Source: an uncultured Marinoscillum sp. (GTDB taxonomy: Bacteria > Bacteroidota > Bacteroidia > Cytophagales > MED-G16). Taken from it: a stretch of DNA of 64,000 nt. Shown piece by piece: positions 16,664 to 26,532 of the stretch. A program made the position numbers and the translations under genes. Every line of letters begins with the position of its first letter. Within the stretch, counting starts at the first letter, position 1. Where the stretch lies: contig CABYXZ010000005.1 in assembly GCA_902523065.1 (NCBI GenBank), forward strand, positions 1 through 64,000, written 5' to 3'. The notes beneath the pieces are model-generated. The model was not told the origin of the DNA. It did no database searches and saw only the letters and a program-made list of their open reading frames with translations.

Positions 16664-17428
16664 ATGCCAAGAAAAATAGTTGCAGCAAATTGGAAAATGA
16701 ATAATGATGAGTACTCATCAAAAAAATTAACCTTTGATTTTTTAAAGTATATATCAGAATCTAATAACACAAAGGTTTTAAAAATATTATCAGTTCCCTT
16801 TCCTTTTTTAAATACTGTAACCAAAATGTGTGAAGGAGTTGATTCGGTTTTTGTGTCAGCTCAAAATTCAAGTGATTATTCAGAAGGTGCTTATACTGGT
16901 GAGGTTTCTGCTAAAATGCTTTCTAGCATTTCTGTTCCCTTTTCATTAGTTGGCCATAGTGAAAGAAGAGAAATTTTTGGTGAGTCTGATGATATTGTTT
17001 TTGCAAAAACTAGATTACTACTTGAAAATAATATTACACCAATATTTTGTTGTGGTGAACCAATAAATATTAGAAAAGATAATACTCACCTATCCTTTGT
17101 TGAGGAACAATTGAATTTATCTGTTTTTAAACTGAAGAGCTCAGAGTTTAAAAAGATAATTATTGCATATGAACCGGTCTGGGCAATTGGAACAGGTGAA
17201 ACAGCATCTGAAAATGATATTAGTGAGATGCATAGACACATTAGAAGTTTAATTAAAAGTAAATACAGCTCATCACTGTCAAATGATATAAGTATACTTT
17301 ATGGGGGAAGTCTTAAGCCGGAAAACGCAAAACAAATATTTGATATTAAAAACGTAGATGGCGGCTTAATTGGTGGGGCATCGCTCAACGCTAAAGATTT
17401 TATTGATATAGTTAATTCAATAAATTGA
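16664..17428 (+). CDS. tpiA: triosephosphate isomerase
   Basis: A 254-residue TIM barrel that interconverts dihydroxyacetone phosphate and glyceraldehyde 3-phosphate in glycolysis and gluconeogenesis. Catalytic residues are visible: N9/K11 in AANWKMN, H98 in VGHSERR and E170 in AYEPVWAIGTG. The phosphate-binding YGGS and GGLIGGASL lie near the C-terminus. Length matches the family. It lies 43 bp after uvrA with its own -7 box, and 4 bp before the giant exported protein gene, with which it may be cotranscribed. Confidence 0.98.
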   Translation: MPRKIVAANWKMNNDEYSSKKLTFDFLKYISESNNTKVLKILSVPFPFLNTVTKMCEGVDSVFVSAQNSSDYSEGAYTGEVSAKMLSSISVPFSLVGHSERREIFGESDDIVFAKTRLLLENNITPIFCCGEPINIRKDNTHLSFVEEQLNLSVFKLKSSEFKKIIIAYEPVWAIGTGETASENDISEMHRHIRSLIKSKYSSSLSNDISILYGGSLKPENAKQIFDIKNVDGGLIGGASLNAKDFIDIVNSIN

Positions 17429-17432
17429 GATC

Positions 17433-20400
17433 ATGTCAATTTCTATTTATATCAAAAAACTTATTTTAAGTTTAATCTTTTTTTCTCTTTATTTTTCATT
17501 AGTATCTCAACAGATATCAATAATTGATGAGAATAATTTTGTATCCATTTTATCAAAAAAATTAAATTCTACAGAAACAACAATAAAGGACACAGAAGAA
17601 TATCAAAAATCCATATCGATTTGGAACGATAATCTGAGTAATGAGGAAAAAAGGGTCCTTCTTTCAATCATAAACACATTAAACTATAAAAATGAGTTTA
17701 ACTTTAATTATTTTCTAGAATATTTTAATTTGATTGTTTCAAATAAGTTAATATCTAAAAATAAAATTGAACCCCTTTTAAATTATTATCTAAACAGTAT
17801 TATAAATAGGGGCTTAGAGGATAACTATTTTAAGGAAACCCTCAATCAAATTAATCAAAAGGTATTCATAGAATCACCATCTTATAAACTCTATGGTGAC
17901 AAAAAAATTAAAATTGATATTGATCAGGCTCCTCCTTTTGAATCTTTAACCAATTACGGAGCTTCATCTGGGTCTGTAGTCTTTATACTCTCAAACGTCT
18001 CTTTAAAATATGTTCACAATAACGGAGAGTTTTTTGTTGAAACTGATGAATTGAAGTTTTATCCAGATTTAAATATAATTCTAGGAGAAAATGGGAAAAT
18101 TGATTTTTCTTTTGAGAGTGTTTATATAAACACTAATCAAGTTATTTTGGATAATTTTTCAATAGATCTTAAAAATGGCAAAATAATTTCTAATTCTTCA
18201 AAATTAATTTCTAAAGATTATAGACCAATACTTGGTGTCTTTTCTTATGATCCATTTAAACAAGACCAGCGTTTTACTCAGTTTGTTTTTCAGTCAAATT
18301 CAAGTAATAATGAGTTCGTTATAAATAAATTTTTAAAATTAAAAGCAGGTGTTTATATAGATGGAAATACCTTATCTACTTCATCAAAGAAGAGAGATCA
18401 ATCTGAGTTAATATTTATTCTTGAGAACGATAAGGAAATTGTTTTAAGGTCTAAGTCTTTCTCCTTAATAAATAATCAAATTCTTTCTAATAACACCCAA
18501 TTTTCATTTATTGAAGAAAATGACTCTTTATATCACCCTTCTTTAGAATTAAAATACAATATTAACACCAATCAGATTCAGCTATTTAATCTAGAGGGCA
18601 GTTTAAAAAATACTCCATTTTATTCTACTTTTTTTGAGGTGGAAATAATATCTGACTACTTGTATTATACCCCCGGACAAAGAATAATGAACCTTGGTAT
18701 TATGATAGCCCCTGATCAAAGACCAGTAGAAGTTAAATCAACAAAGTATTATTCTGACCGGATAATGAATGAATTAACAGACTTAAATGGTATAAACATA
18801 CTTAAGGCAACCTACAATTTTGTAATGAAAAACAGGAGGTTAGATTTTTTTATTGATGATTTGTCTTATGCATTAAAAACAAATTCTGATTTAATAAGAG
18901 GAGGAATTATTGACTTGTGGAGAGATGGGTTTATTTCATTTGATCCCTTAAGTGGTTTTGTTAAGGTCCTGCCAAAAACCAGACATTATTTCTTGTCACA
19001 TTTAAAAAGATCAGATTATGATGAGTATTCATTTAACTCTATATCCCCTAGTTCAAAAAACATTATCTATGATATTGAGTTAAGAAGCATGTTCTTTAAT
19101 GGGGTTGAGAAAATAACACTAAGCAATAAAAATAAAATGGAAGTATTTCCAAGACTTGGTAAAGTAGAATTACGTAGAGATCGAAACCTTAAATTAATTG
19201 GTGATATTTCTGTTGGAAATTTTGATTTCATTGGTGTAGACCTACTCTTTGATTATAACTCCTATAAGCTAGACTTAATTGAAATTGATACCTTGAAGAT
19301 GATTGCTTCTAAAGATCTTATTGATAATTATAATTATCTCTATAATATAGGAGGTGATTTGTTAATTAATAACCCTAGAAATAAATCTTCCTTAAAGCTC
19401 CTTCCTAATTATCCATACTTTGTTTCAGATAAAAGCACTAAAGTTTTTTTCAGTATGCCTGAAGATTATGGTCCTGAATACGATAGTAGTTTTTATTTTT
19501 CAATTGATCAGTTTAGAATTGATAGTTTAGACAAATCCACTCTACCAAAATTTGAATTTCCAGGTACATTTTATTCAAATAATATTTTTAATCCGCTTGA
19601 AGCAAAACTCATAACAATGCCAGATAATTCTTTTGGTTTTGATTTAGCATTAGAAGAAAAAGGGATTCCAGCTTACGATAGTAAAATTAATGTATTTGAA
19701 AATTTAAGAGTTGATTCTACTGGTCTTTACGCAGATGGCAGTATTTCCTATAATCAGTTAAGGGTTTTCTCTAAAAAAATAAGGCTTTTTCCTGACTCCG
19801 TATCAGGTTTTACTGATAAAGCATTTCTGTATAGAGGGTATTCAAAATCAAAAGACTTTAATTACCCAGACATGGATTTTTCTAACTCCAAGTTTAGTTT
19901 TTACAATTTATCTGATGACTATTTTTATCTAAGGCATGATTCATTTCGAGTAAAAAGTGACAATGAAAGTTCCCTCTTTACTGGATTTGATAGATCTATG
20001 GAAATTAAGGGAGATGTATGGATTTCAGGAAACAGTTTAAGTTCAGAAGGATCCTTGTTATATAATAGTTCAATTTTTATTTCTGACAAATTTCTATTTA
20101 ATTCTGACCTTGTTACTTCGGATCAAGCATCTGTCATTTTTAATCACTATTCCTATGATTCGAGCTTTTTAGAGTCAAATGATGTGTCGTTGGTTTTAAA
20201 TGTAAATGACAAAAAAATTAGTTTAATGTCAGATTATCTTGATGAGGACAACTATTATTTACCATATTATAAAACTTACACTTCAGTAGAAAACGTATAT
20301 TGGGACATTATAAATGAAGACTTATTTTTTTATAATAAAAACACATTAGACATCGCACCATCTTTTTTTCCTAAAGAAGATTTATTTTCAAATTGGAGCG

Positions 20401-21977
20401 TAACAAGTAATTCAGCTAATATTGATTTAAAGACAAAGCAACTTAAATTAAATGATGTTGACGAGTTACAGATATCTGATGCTTTTATTTTACCTAGAAA
20501 CGGTGAAGTTGAAATTGGTGAAAATTTTAGCATATCTAAGCTTTATGATTCTGAAATTATATTAGATACTATAAATGAATACCACAGGTTCATTAATGCA
20601 TCAGTGGATATTAACTCTAAGGATCAATTTATTGGTAGTGGTATTTACGAATATGTAAACTTTAATAATGATACTTTTAATATACCCTTTTCAGAATTTA
20701 AACTGGTTGAAACACTTGACGAAAATGAACAAAAAATTAAAACATCGTTTTCATCAGGTGTAGTAGACAAAGAATCACCAATACTTATGGAGCCAGGGTT
20801 TAACTTTTTTGGTAATATTGAACTTTTTGCTAATAACGCTCAGCTCTTATTTAATGGAAAAATTATACCATCAGAAATAAAAAACTTTGATGAAAATAGG
20901 GCGATATCATATAACAATTATTTTGCGCCAGGAGATCAACTTTCCATAAATATATCAGAACAAGATAATTTTTATTCATCTGCGATATCCAAGAATGGAA
21001 ATGCTCTTTACTTTGATTTTTTCAATAATTCGGTTGAAAAGAAAAGCTTAGTATTTTTTAATCCTACTGGTCTTTTATCATACGACTCTTTTGATAAAGT
21101 TTACCTTATTGAAACAAATGAAAAAAGAGATCAGGAAGTCTATAACGGAAACTCACTTTTATTTAGTCCATTAGACAGAATGTTGTCGTTTGAAGGCAGT
21201 GTAAGTCTAATTGACAATGACAATAATTTTAAGATTTATTCATCAATGACTGGAAGTACTTTTCTTGATTCCATGGATATACAATCTGAGGGGGTATATA
21301 TAATTGATGTAAATATAAGGAGGTCTCTTATAAATGATATTGCTGAGTTATTTAATGAATCAATAGAAAATTATGGCGCTGGTGTAGCTCATGATAATGA
21401 GCAAGATCTTTTAGTTAGGCTTTCGGATATTGTTGGTAATGAGAAAGTTGAAATCTATGAAAATACAATTTTAAGTAGCTATAGGTCTCTCATAGAGCTT
21501 GACCCCATAATGAATAGTTTTTTTGTATTACCTAATACAAAACTTAATTGGTCCTCTTCAAACAACTCATGGTACAACACATCTGTAGTAAACGTATCGA
21601 ATATTGGTGATATAGATATTAATGCCTCAATGGATGGGTTTTTTGAGATTGAATATAATAACGATTATGACTACGTTTTATCTTTCTTTTTACAGCCATC
21701 CCCAGAGTTTTGGTTGTATATGTCTTACGACAGAAATCAATTAAAAATTATTTCTTCTGACACTGATTTAAACTCAGAATTTGATGAAATAACCTACTCT
21801 CGTGGTAAGTATATAAATATACTATTATCGAACGAGGATGATGTGCTAAACTATGTCAATAACTTCAGACTAAAATATTTTAATATCACAGAACCGTATG
21901 ATTTGTTATCACCATCTGACACATTTTTAGAAGATGAAATCTTTAAAACTATATCTGATGATGATGATGGATTTTAA
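17433..21977 (+). CDS. 1514-residue exported cysteine-free beta-rich protein, unknown function
   Basis: I do not recognise this gene. It starts with a signal peptide (about 26 residues, ending near SLVSQ). An alpha-helical stretch to about residue 145 is followed by some 1300 residues of alternating hydrophobic/polar strands. Recurring strand-turn phrases include EIKGDVWISGNSLSSEGSLLY, LYADGSISYNQLRVFS, GSGIYEYVNFNND and LSFEGSVSLIDND. The rhythm resembles layered beta folds such as OstA/LptA, AsmA or TamB, but I can name no domain. There is no cysteine, no C-terminal membrane anchor and no obvious T9SS tail; it ends in an acidic SDDDDGF. It starts 4 bp after tpiA. Periplasmic or outer-surface location is inferred. 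Confidence 0.85.
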   Translation: MSISIYIKKLILSLIFFSLYFSLVSQQISIIDENNFVSILSKKLNSTETTIKDTEEYQKSISIWNDNLSNEEKRVLLSIINTLNYKNEFNFNYFLEYFNLIVSNKLISKNKIEPLLNYYLNSIINRGLEDNYFKETLNQINQKVFIESPSYKLYGDKKIKIDIDQAPPFESLTNYGASSGSVVFILSNVSLKYVHNNGEFFVETDELKFYPDLNIILGENGKIDFSFESVYINTNQVILDNFSIDLKNGKIISNSSKLISKDYRPILGVFSYDPFKQDQRFTQFVFQSNSSNNEFVINKFLKLKAGVYIDGNTLSTSSKKRDQSELIFILENDKEIVLRSKSFSLINNQILSNNTQFSFIEENDSLYHPSLELKYNINTNQIQLFNLEGSLKNTPFYSTFFEVEIISDYLYYTPGQRIMNLGIMIAPDQRPVEVKSTKYYSDRIMNELTDLNGINILKATYNFVMKNRRLDFFIDDLSYALKTNSDLIRGGIIDLWRDGFISFDPLSGFVKVLPKTRHYFLSHLKRSDYDEYSFNSISPSSKNIIYDIELRSMFFNGVEKITLSNKNKMEVFPRLGKVELRRDRNLKLIGDISVGNFDFIGVDLLFDYNSYKLDLIEIDTLKMIASKDLIDNYNYLYNIGGDLLINNPRNKSSLKLLPNYPYFVSDKSTKVFFSMPEDYGPEYDSSFYFSIDQFRIDSLDKSTLPKFEFPGTFYSNNIFNPLEAKLITMPDNSFGFDLALEEKGIPAYDSKINVFENLRVDSTGLYADGSISYNQLRVFSKKIRLFPDSVSGFTDKAFLYRGYSKSKDFNYPDMDFSNSKFSFYNLSDDYFYLRHDSFRVKSDNESSLFTGFDRSMEIKGDVWISGNSLSSEGSLLYNSSIFISDKFLFNSDLVTSDQASVIFNHYSYDSSFLESNDVSLVLNVNDKKISLMSDYLDEDNYYLPYYKTYTSVENVYWDIINEDLFFYNKNTLDIAPSFFPKEDLFSNWSVTSNSANIDLKTKQLKLNDVDELQISDAFILPRNGEVEIGENFSISKLYDSEIILDTINEYHRFINASVDINSKDQFIGSGIYEYVNFNNDTFNIPFSEFKLVETLDENEQKIKTSFSSGVVDKESPILMEPGFNFFGNIELFANNAQLLFNGKIIPSEIKNFDENRAISYNNYFAPGDQLSINISEQDNFYSSAISKNGNALYFDFFNNSVEKKSLVFFNPTGLLSYDSFDKVYLIETNEKRDQEVYNGNSLLFSPLDRMLSFEGSVSLIDNDNNFKIYSSMTGSTFLDSMDIQSEGVYIIDVNIRRSLINDIAELFNESIENYGAGVAHDNEQDLLVRLSDIVGNEKVEIYENTILSSYRSLIELDPIMNSFFVLPNTKLNWSSSNNSWYNTSVVNVSNIGDIDINASMDGFFEIEYNNDYDYVLSFFLQPSPEFWLYMSYDRNQLKIISSDTDLNSEFDEITYSRGKYINILLSNEDDVLNYVNNFRLKYFNITEPYDLLSPSDTFLEDEIFKTISDDDDGF

Positions 21978-22011
21978 GGCACAAATAATGTAAACATATA
22001 ATTCATTTAAT

Positions 22012-22019
22012 TAAATTTG
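22012..22019 (+). promoter_or_regulatory. TAnnTTTG -7 box for the M20 peptidase gene
   Basis: TAAATTTG ends 4 nt before the ATG at 22024. No TTG is found at the expected -33 position. Same near-zero leader geometry as tpiA. Confidence 0.55.
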
Positions 22020-22023
22020 CACC

Positions 22024-23385
22024 ATGCAAATAAAAGACTATATCGATAGTAATAAGGAACGTTTTTTAGATGAGCTTTATGATTTGTTACGTATTGAATC
22101 TGTAAGCGCAGACCCCAAATTTAAAGACTCAGTAGACAGGGCCGCTGACTATTTGGTTGATCAGTTTAATAAATTAAATTTAGATGCTGTAGAAAAAATA
22201 AAAACAGCTGGACACCCCATAGTTTATGCCGAAAAAATTATCGATAAATCTTTTCCTACTATTCTTGTTTATGGTCATTATGATGTTCAGCCTGCTGATC
22301 CATATGAATTGTGGGACTCGCCACCCTTTGAGCCAGTTATTAAAAATGAAAAAATTTATGCTCGAGGGTCATGTGATGATAAGGGACAAATGTTTATGCA
22401 CTTAAAAGCTTATGAGGTTTTAAAAAAATTAGATAAAGTAAATTTCAACATCAAATTTATGATTGAAGGTGAAGAGGAGTGTGGATCAGATAATTTAGAA
22501 AAGTTTGTTTCAGAAAACAAAATAAAACTTTCATCTGATGTTATTGTAATATCAGATACAAGTATTATTAACAACGAAACTCCTTCGATTACTGTTGGGC
22601 TTAGGGGCCTTTCATACATGGAAGTCGAGCTAACTGGTCCAAATAGAGACTTACATTCTGGAACCTATGGGGGTGCTGTTAATAATCCAATTAATGAACT
22701 GTGTAAAATAATATCCTCTCTAAAAAACCCTGACGGGACAATTAATATTCCAGGGTTTTATGATAACGTTTCGGATCATTCCGCAGAATCTAGAGAAAAA
22801 ATTAATTCTGCACCATTTGATATTAGTCATTTTAGATCACATATTGAAATAGGTGAGGAGTATGGAGAGCAAGGGTTCTCTACAACAGAGAGAATAGGAA
22901 TTAGACCAACACTTGATGTAAATGGCATTTGGGGTGGTTACACTGGTGAGGGTTCAAAAACAGTTCTTCCATCTAAAGCTTTTGCAAAAATTTCCATGAG
23001 ACTAGTCCCTAACCAAAACTCAAAAGATATTACTAAATTATTTTCTGATCACTTGAAGTCTATTTGCTCAATTTCATGTTCAATCAAAGTTACTGAACAT
23101 CACGGTGGTGAGCCAGTTGTTGTTGATACAAATACAAAAGGCTATAAAGCAGCATTTGATGCATTTAAAACGGTTTGGAATAAAGAACCAATTCCAACTT
23201 ATGATGGTGGAAGCATCCCAATAGTTTCTCATTTTAAAAAAGAGTTAGGAAGGGATTCTATTCTTATGGGTTTTGGACTAGACGAAGATGCTATTCATTC
23301 CCCAAATGAATCTTTTGGACTTTATAATTTTTACATGGGGATAGAGACTATAACATCGTTTTATCAAAATTTTTCAAAAAAATAA
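22024..23385 (+). CDS. M20-family metallodipeptidase
   Basis: A 453-residue cytosolic zinc peptidase. The metal-binding motifs are VYGHYDVQP (His and catalytic Asp), ARGSCDDKGQ (bridging Asp), GEEECGS (catalytic Glu and ligand) and a C-terminal His in DAIHSPNES. The dimerisation domain is inserted at about 200-320. It belongs with M20 dipeptidases and broad-range carboxypeptidase-like enzymes that cleave dipeptides to amino acids. The stop codon overlaps the dsbD ATG, so the two are coupled; the functional link may be only operonic. Confidence 0.93.
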   Translation: MQIKDYIDSNKERFLDELYDLLRIESVSADPKFKDSVDRAADYLVDQFNKLNLDAVEKIKTAGHPIVYAEKIIDKSFPTILVYGHYDVQPADPYELWDSPPFEPVIKNEKIYARGSCDDKGQMFMHLKAYEVLKKLDKVNFNIKFMIEGEEECGSDNLEKFVSENKIKLSSDVIVISDTSIINNETPSITVGLRGLSYMEVELTGPNRDLHSGTYGGAVNNPINELCKIISSLKNPDGTINIPGFYDNVSDHSAESREKINSAPFDISHFRSHIEIGEEYGEQGFSTTERIGIRPTLDVNGIWGGYTGEGSKTVLPSKAFAKISMRLVPNQNSKDITKLFSDHLKSICSISCSIKVTEHHGGEPVVVDTNTKGYKAAFDAFKTVWNKEPIPTYDGGSIPIVSHFKKELGRDSILMGFGLDEDAIHSPNESFGLYNFYMGIETITSFYQNFSKK

Positions 23386-25334
23386 TGAGTAAAAAAGCTG
23401 TATTATCCTTCCTTTTTTTTGGTTTATTTTTTTCATCCTATTCTCAAATACTCGAGCCAATATCTTGGGAGTTCAAAGTTGATAGCAGCAATTATTCTGA
23501 TTCTGAAAAGTTAGATCTAATCTTTGAGCCTACCACCGAGTTGGGTTGGTATATATACTCTTCGGATAATGATCCAGAGGCAGGACCCTACACAATGTTT
23601 GATTTTGATGAAAATGCTACTTATAGCTTACACGAAAACATTAAGGTTAAAAATGTAAAAACAAAGTTTGACTCAGTCTGGCTTGCAGATGTAAGATACT
23701 TAGACAATGGTGGTGCTTTTATTCAATCTATAATCAAAAATAATAATAACTTATCCGTTAATGGTTTTATATCATATCAAGTCTGCTCAGAGATACAAAA
23801 AATGTGTATACCCTTAGAGACAGATTTTAGTTTTTTTAAAAAAATAGATTCGAAAGAGGTATTATCAGTTGATTATTTAAATGTAAAAGAGAATGAATCA
23901 TTATTGTCCTTTGTTTTATTTTCTTTTCTTGCAGGTTTCTTAGCAATTTTAACCCCCTGTGTCTTCCCTATGATACCTATTACGGTTTCTTTTTTTGCTA
24001 ATAAAACTCAGAAAAACTCAACACTTGACGCTTTAATTTATGGCCTTTCAATTATTATAATATTTACTTTTTTTGGCGTCTTCCTCTCATTATTAATGGG
24101 CCCACAAACAGCTAATGATATAGCAACAGGTTTGGTCCCTAATATAATTTTCTTTATACTATTTCTAATTTTTGGTGCATCACTAATTGGATTTTTTGAG
24201 CTGACACTTCCTTCTGGTATAATTACATCAATAGACAAAAAGTCTGATCAAGGAGGATTTATTGGTTTATTTTTTATGGCCTTAACTTTGGTTCTAGTTT
24301 CATTCTCTTGTACAGGTCCTTTGGTTGGTAGTATACTAGTTCAATCTGCAAGTGGCTTGAAGATTCAGCCAGTACTTGGTATGTTAGCTTTTTCAACCGC
24401 ATTTGCTACACCATTTACTCTTTTAGCAATATTTCCTGACAAACTAAAGTCCTTACCAAAGTCAGGTGGGTGGATGATAACTTTAAGAGTAATACTTGGT
24501 TTTATTGCGATTATTTTTTCATTTAAATTTTTAGGTGTTGTTGACAAAGCCTATCACTTTAATCTGTTAAGTAGAGATATAATCCTAGTAATTTGGTCGG
24601 CTTTACTATTTATTCTTGCTTTATATGTTTTTGGAATGATTAAGCTTCCTGAAGGATATAATTTAAATAAAGGAATAGTAAACACAATGCTGGGTGTTTC
24701 CATCTTATTATTATCTCTTACATTACTGTCTGGAATTTTTGGAAATAGGCTAACGTACCTTGCGGCGTATTTACCACCACAAAGTCCGACATATGTTGAC
24801 ATTAAAACACTTAAGAGAACACCCTTCTTTTCGGATTACCTTGAAAATGACACATTTTATGATAATATAAAGTTTGCTGATATTTTTGAGTTGCCACACG
24901 GACTTAAGGGCTTCTTTGACTTTGATGAGGGTATGAGTTATGCAAAAGAAGTTAATAAACCAGTACTTTTAGATTTTACGGGGCATGGTTGTGTTAATTG
25001 TAGAGATATTGAGGCAAGGGTCTGGCCTGACCAAAGGGTAAGAGACATATTAAATAATGATTATGTTTTGGTATCACTTTATGTTGATGATAAAACCATT
25101 CTTTCTGAGGAAAACTGGTATGTATCAAGTTACGATGGTAAGGTTAAAAAGTCTATAGGTAGGCAAAATTCTGATTTTCAAATATCTCGTTTTCAGAATA
25201 ATGCTCAACCCTATTATGTTGTTATAAACCCCTTTTCAGATCAAATAATTTCTCCTCCTTGGGGTTATGAATTGAATATCGAAAAATATATTAATAACCT
25301 AAAAAAAGGTATAGATGCGTTTTATAAGAATTGA
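23385..25334 (+). CDS. dsbD: thiol:disulfide interchange protein DsbD
   Basis: A 649-residue protein that carries electrons from cytosolic thioredoxin across the inner membrane to periplasmic thiol proteins. A signal peptide precedes the alpha domain with the Cys pair C134/C141 (VCSEIQKMC). Eight or so membrane segments follow with the transmembrane Cys in TPCVFPM and SCTGPLVG, then a C-terminal thioredoxin domain with GCVNC at about 540. The periplasmic reductant is needed for cytochrome c maturation, which fits the ccm operon elsewhere in this window. It overlaps the M23 peptidase gene by 20 bp. Confidence 0.93.
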   Translation: MSKKAVLSFLFFGLFFSSYSQILEPISWEFKVDSSNYSDSEKLDLIFEPTTELGWYIYSSDNDPEAGPYTMFDFDENATYSLHENIKVKNVKTKFDSVWLADVRYLDNGGAFIQSIIKNNNNLSVNGFISYQVCSEIQKMCIPLETDFSFFKKIDSKEVLSVDYLNVKENESLLSFVLFSFLAGFLAILTPCVFPMIPITVSFFANKTQKNSTLDALIYGLSIIIIFTFFGVFLSLLMGPQTANDIATGLVPNIIFFILFLIFGASLIGFFELTLPSGIITSIDKKSDQGGFIGLFFMALTLVLVSFSCTGPLVGSILVQSASGLKIQPVLGMLAFSTAFATPFTLLAIFPDKLKSLPKSGGWMITLRVILGFIAIIFSFKFLGVVDKAYHFNLLSRDIILVIWSALLFILALYVFGMIKLPEGYNLNKGIVNTMLGVSILLLSLTLLSGIFGNRLTYLAAYLPPQSPTYVDIKTLKRTPFFSDYLENDTFYDNIKFADIFELPHGLKGFFDFDEGMSYAKEVNKPVLLDFTGHGCVNCRDIEARVWPDQRVRDILNNDYVLVSLYVDDKTILSEENWYVSSYDGKVKKSIGRQNSDFQISRFQNNAQPYYVVINPFSDQIISPPWGYELNIEKYINNLKKGIDAFYKN

Positions 25335-26532
25335 AATATTTTTGTTTTTTTTTCTGATATTAATCTCCTGTTCTCAAAAAAAATCTACCATTCCTTTAAC
25401 TGAAAATTCCGAAGAAATAATTATTAATACTCCTGAATTTAAGTTTGGTATAAATTTAGATTCTTTTAGGTATGAAACACATAAGATTAAATGGGGTCAA
25501 AATTTCTCAGATATTTTATCTAGACGCGGACTATCTAATAAAAAGATTTATGACGCAAGCCTTGCAATAAAACCATTTTTTAATTTAAAAAAACTTAAGA
25601 ATGGAAACTTTTTCACCCTTTTTTACAAACATAATAACCCCAAACCATCCTTCTTTGTTTATGAGACAAGTGTTTACGATTATTTAGTTTGTTCACTTGA
25701 TGAAAGTGTTGAGGCTAGTATTACAAAAAGAAAGATAACATATAAAGAAAAGAAAATTGAGGGCAAAATAAATTCGAGTCTTTACCTGAGTTTCGATGAC
25801 CTTAACTATCCTATTGAACTCGTAAACAAAATGGTTGATATTTTTGCGTGGCAGATTGACTTTTTTAGAATTAATCCAGGAGATCACTACAAAATTCTGT
25901 ACACAGAAGAAATAATTGACAGCGTTGTTGTTGGAATTAGTAATGTTAAGGCTGCAAGGTTTACACACAATGAAAAAGATTTCTACGCCTTCTCATATAA
26001 TCAAGGTTTAGGTAACGATTATTTTGATGAAAACGGAAAGAGTTTAAGGAAAACTTTTCTAAGATCTCCTCTTAACTTTTATAGAATATCGTCCAGATAT
26101 AGAAAGAAAAGGTTCCATCCAGTCTTGAAAAGATACCGAGACCACTTAGGAACGGATTATGCTGCACCAAGAGGCACTCCGATAATGACTGTTGCTGACG
26201 GAAAAATAATTGAAGCTAGATATGGTAGAAACAACGGTTATTTTGTTAAGGTAAAACATAACAATATATACTCAACACAATACCTTCACATGTCTAAATT
26301 TGCAAAAGGAATTAAGCCTGGTAAAAATGTTAGACAGGGCGATATCATCGGATATGTTGGCTCTACAGGCTTGGCTACAGGCCCTCATGTATGTTACAGG
26401 TTCTGGAGAAATGGAAAGCAAGTAGATCCATATAAACAAAATGATCTTCCAGATGGAGAACCAATTCTTGCTCAGCATCTATCAGCTTATAATTATGTTA
26501 AAGAGAAGTATTTAAAAATTTTAGACGGATAG
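25315..26532 (+). CDS. M23-family peptidoglycan endopeptidase, lipoprotein
   Basis: A 405-residue lipoprotein (lipobox LISC near residue 19). The N-terminal 250 residues are a LysM/OapA-like beta region typical of Bacteroidota M23 proteins. The catalytic M23 (LytM) domain occupies about 275-380, with zinc ligands in HLGTDYAAPRGTP and HVCYRFW and the YLHMS histidine between them. It cleaves peptide cross-links in the cell wall, allowing insertion of new material or daughter separation. It overlaps dsbD by 20 bp and, at the 3' end, overlaps the convergent decarboxylase gene by 12 bp. Confidence 0.92.
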   Translation: MRFIRIEIFLFFFLILISCSQKKSTIPLTENSEEIIINTPEFKFGINLDSFRYETHKIKWGQNFSDILSRRGLSNKKIYDASLAIKPFFNLKKLKNGNFFTLFYKHNNPKPSFFVYETSVYDYLVCSLDESVEASITKRKITYKEKKIEGKINSSLYLSFDDLNYPIELVNKMVDIFAWQIDFFRINPGDHYKILYTEEIIDSVVVGISNVKAARFTHNEKDFYAFSYNQGLGNDYFDENGKSLRKTFLRSPLNFYRISSRYRKKRFHPVLKRYRDHLGTDYAAPRGTPIMTVADGKIIEARYGRNNGYFVKVKHNNIYSTQYLHMSKFAKGIKPGKNVRQGDIIGYVGSTGLATGPHVCYRFWRNGKQVDPYKQNDLPDGEPILAQHLSAYNYVKEKYLKILDG

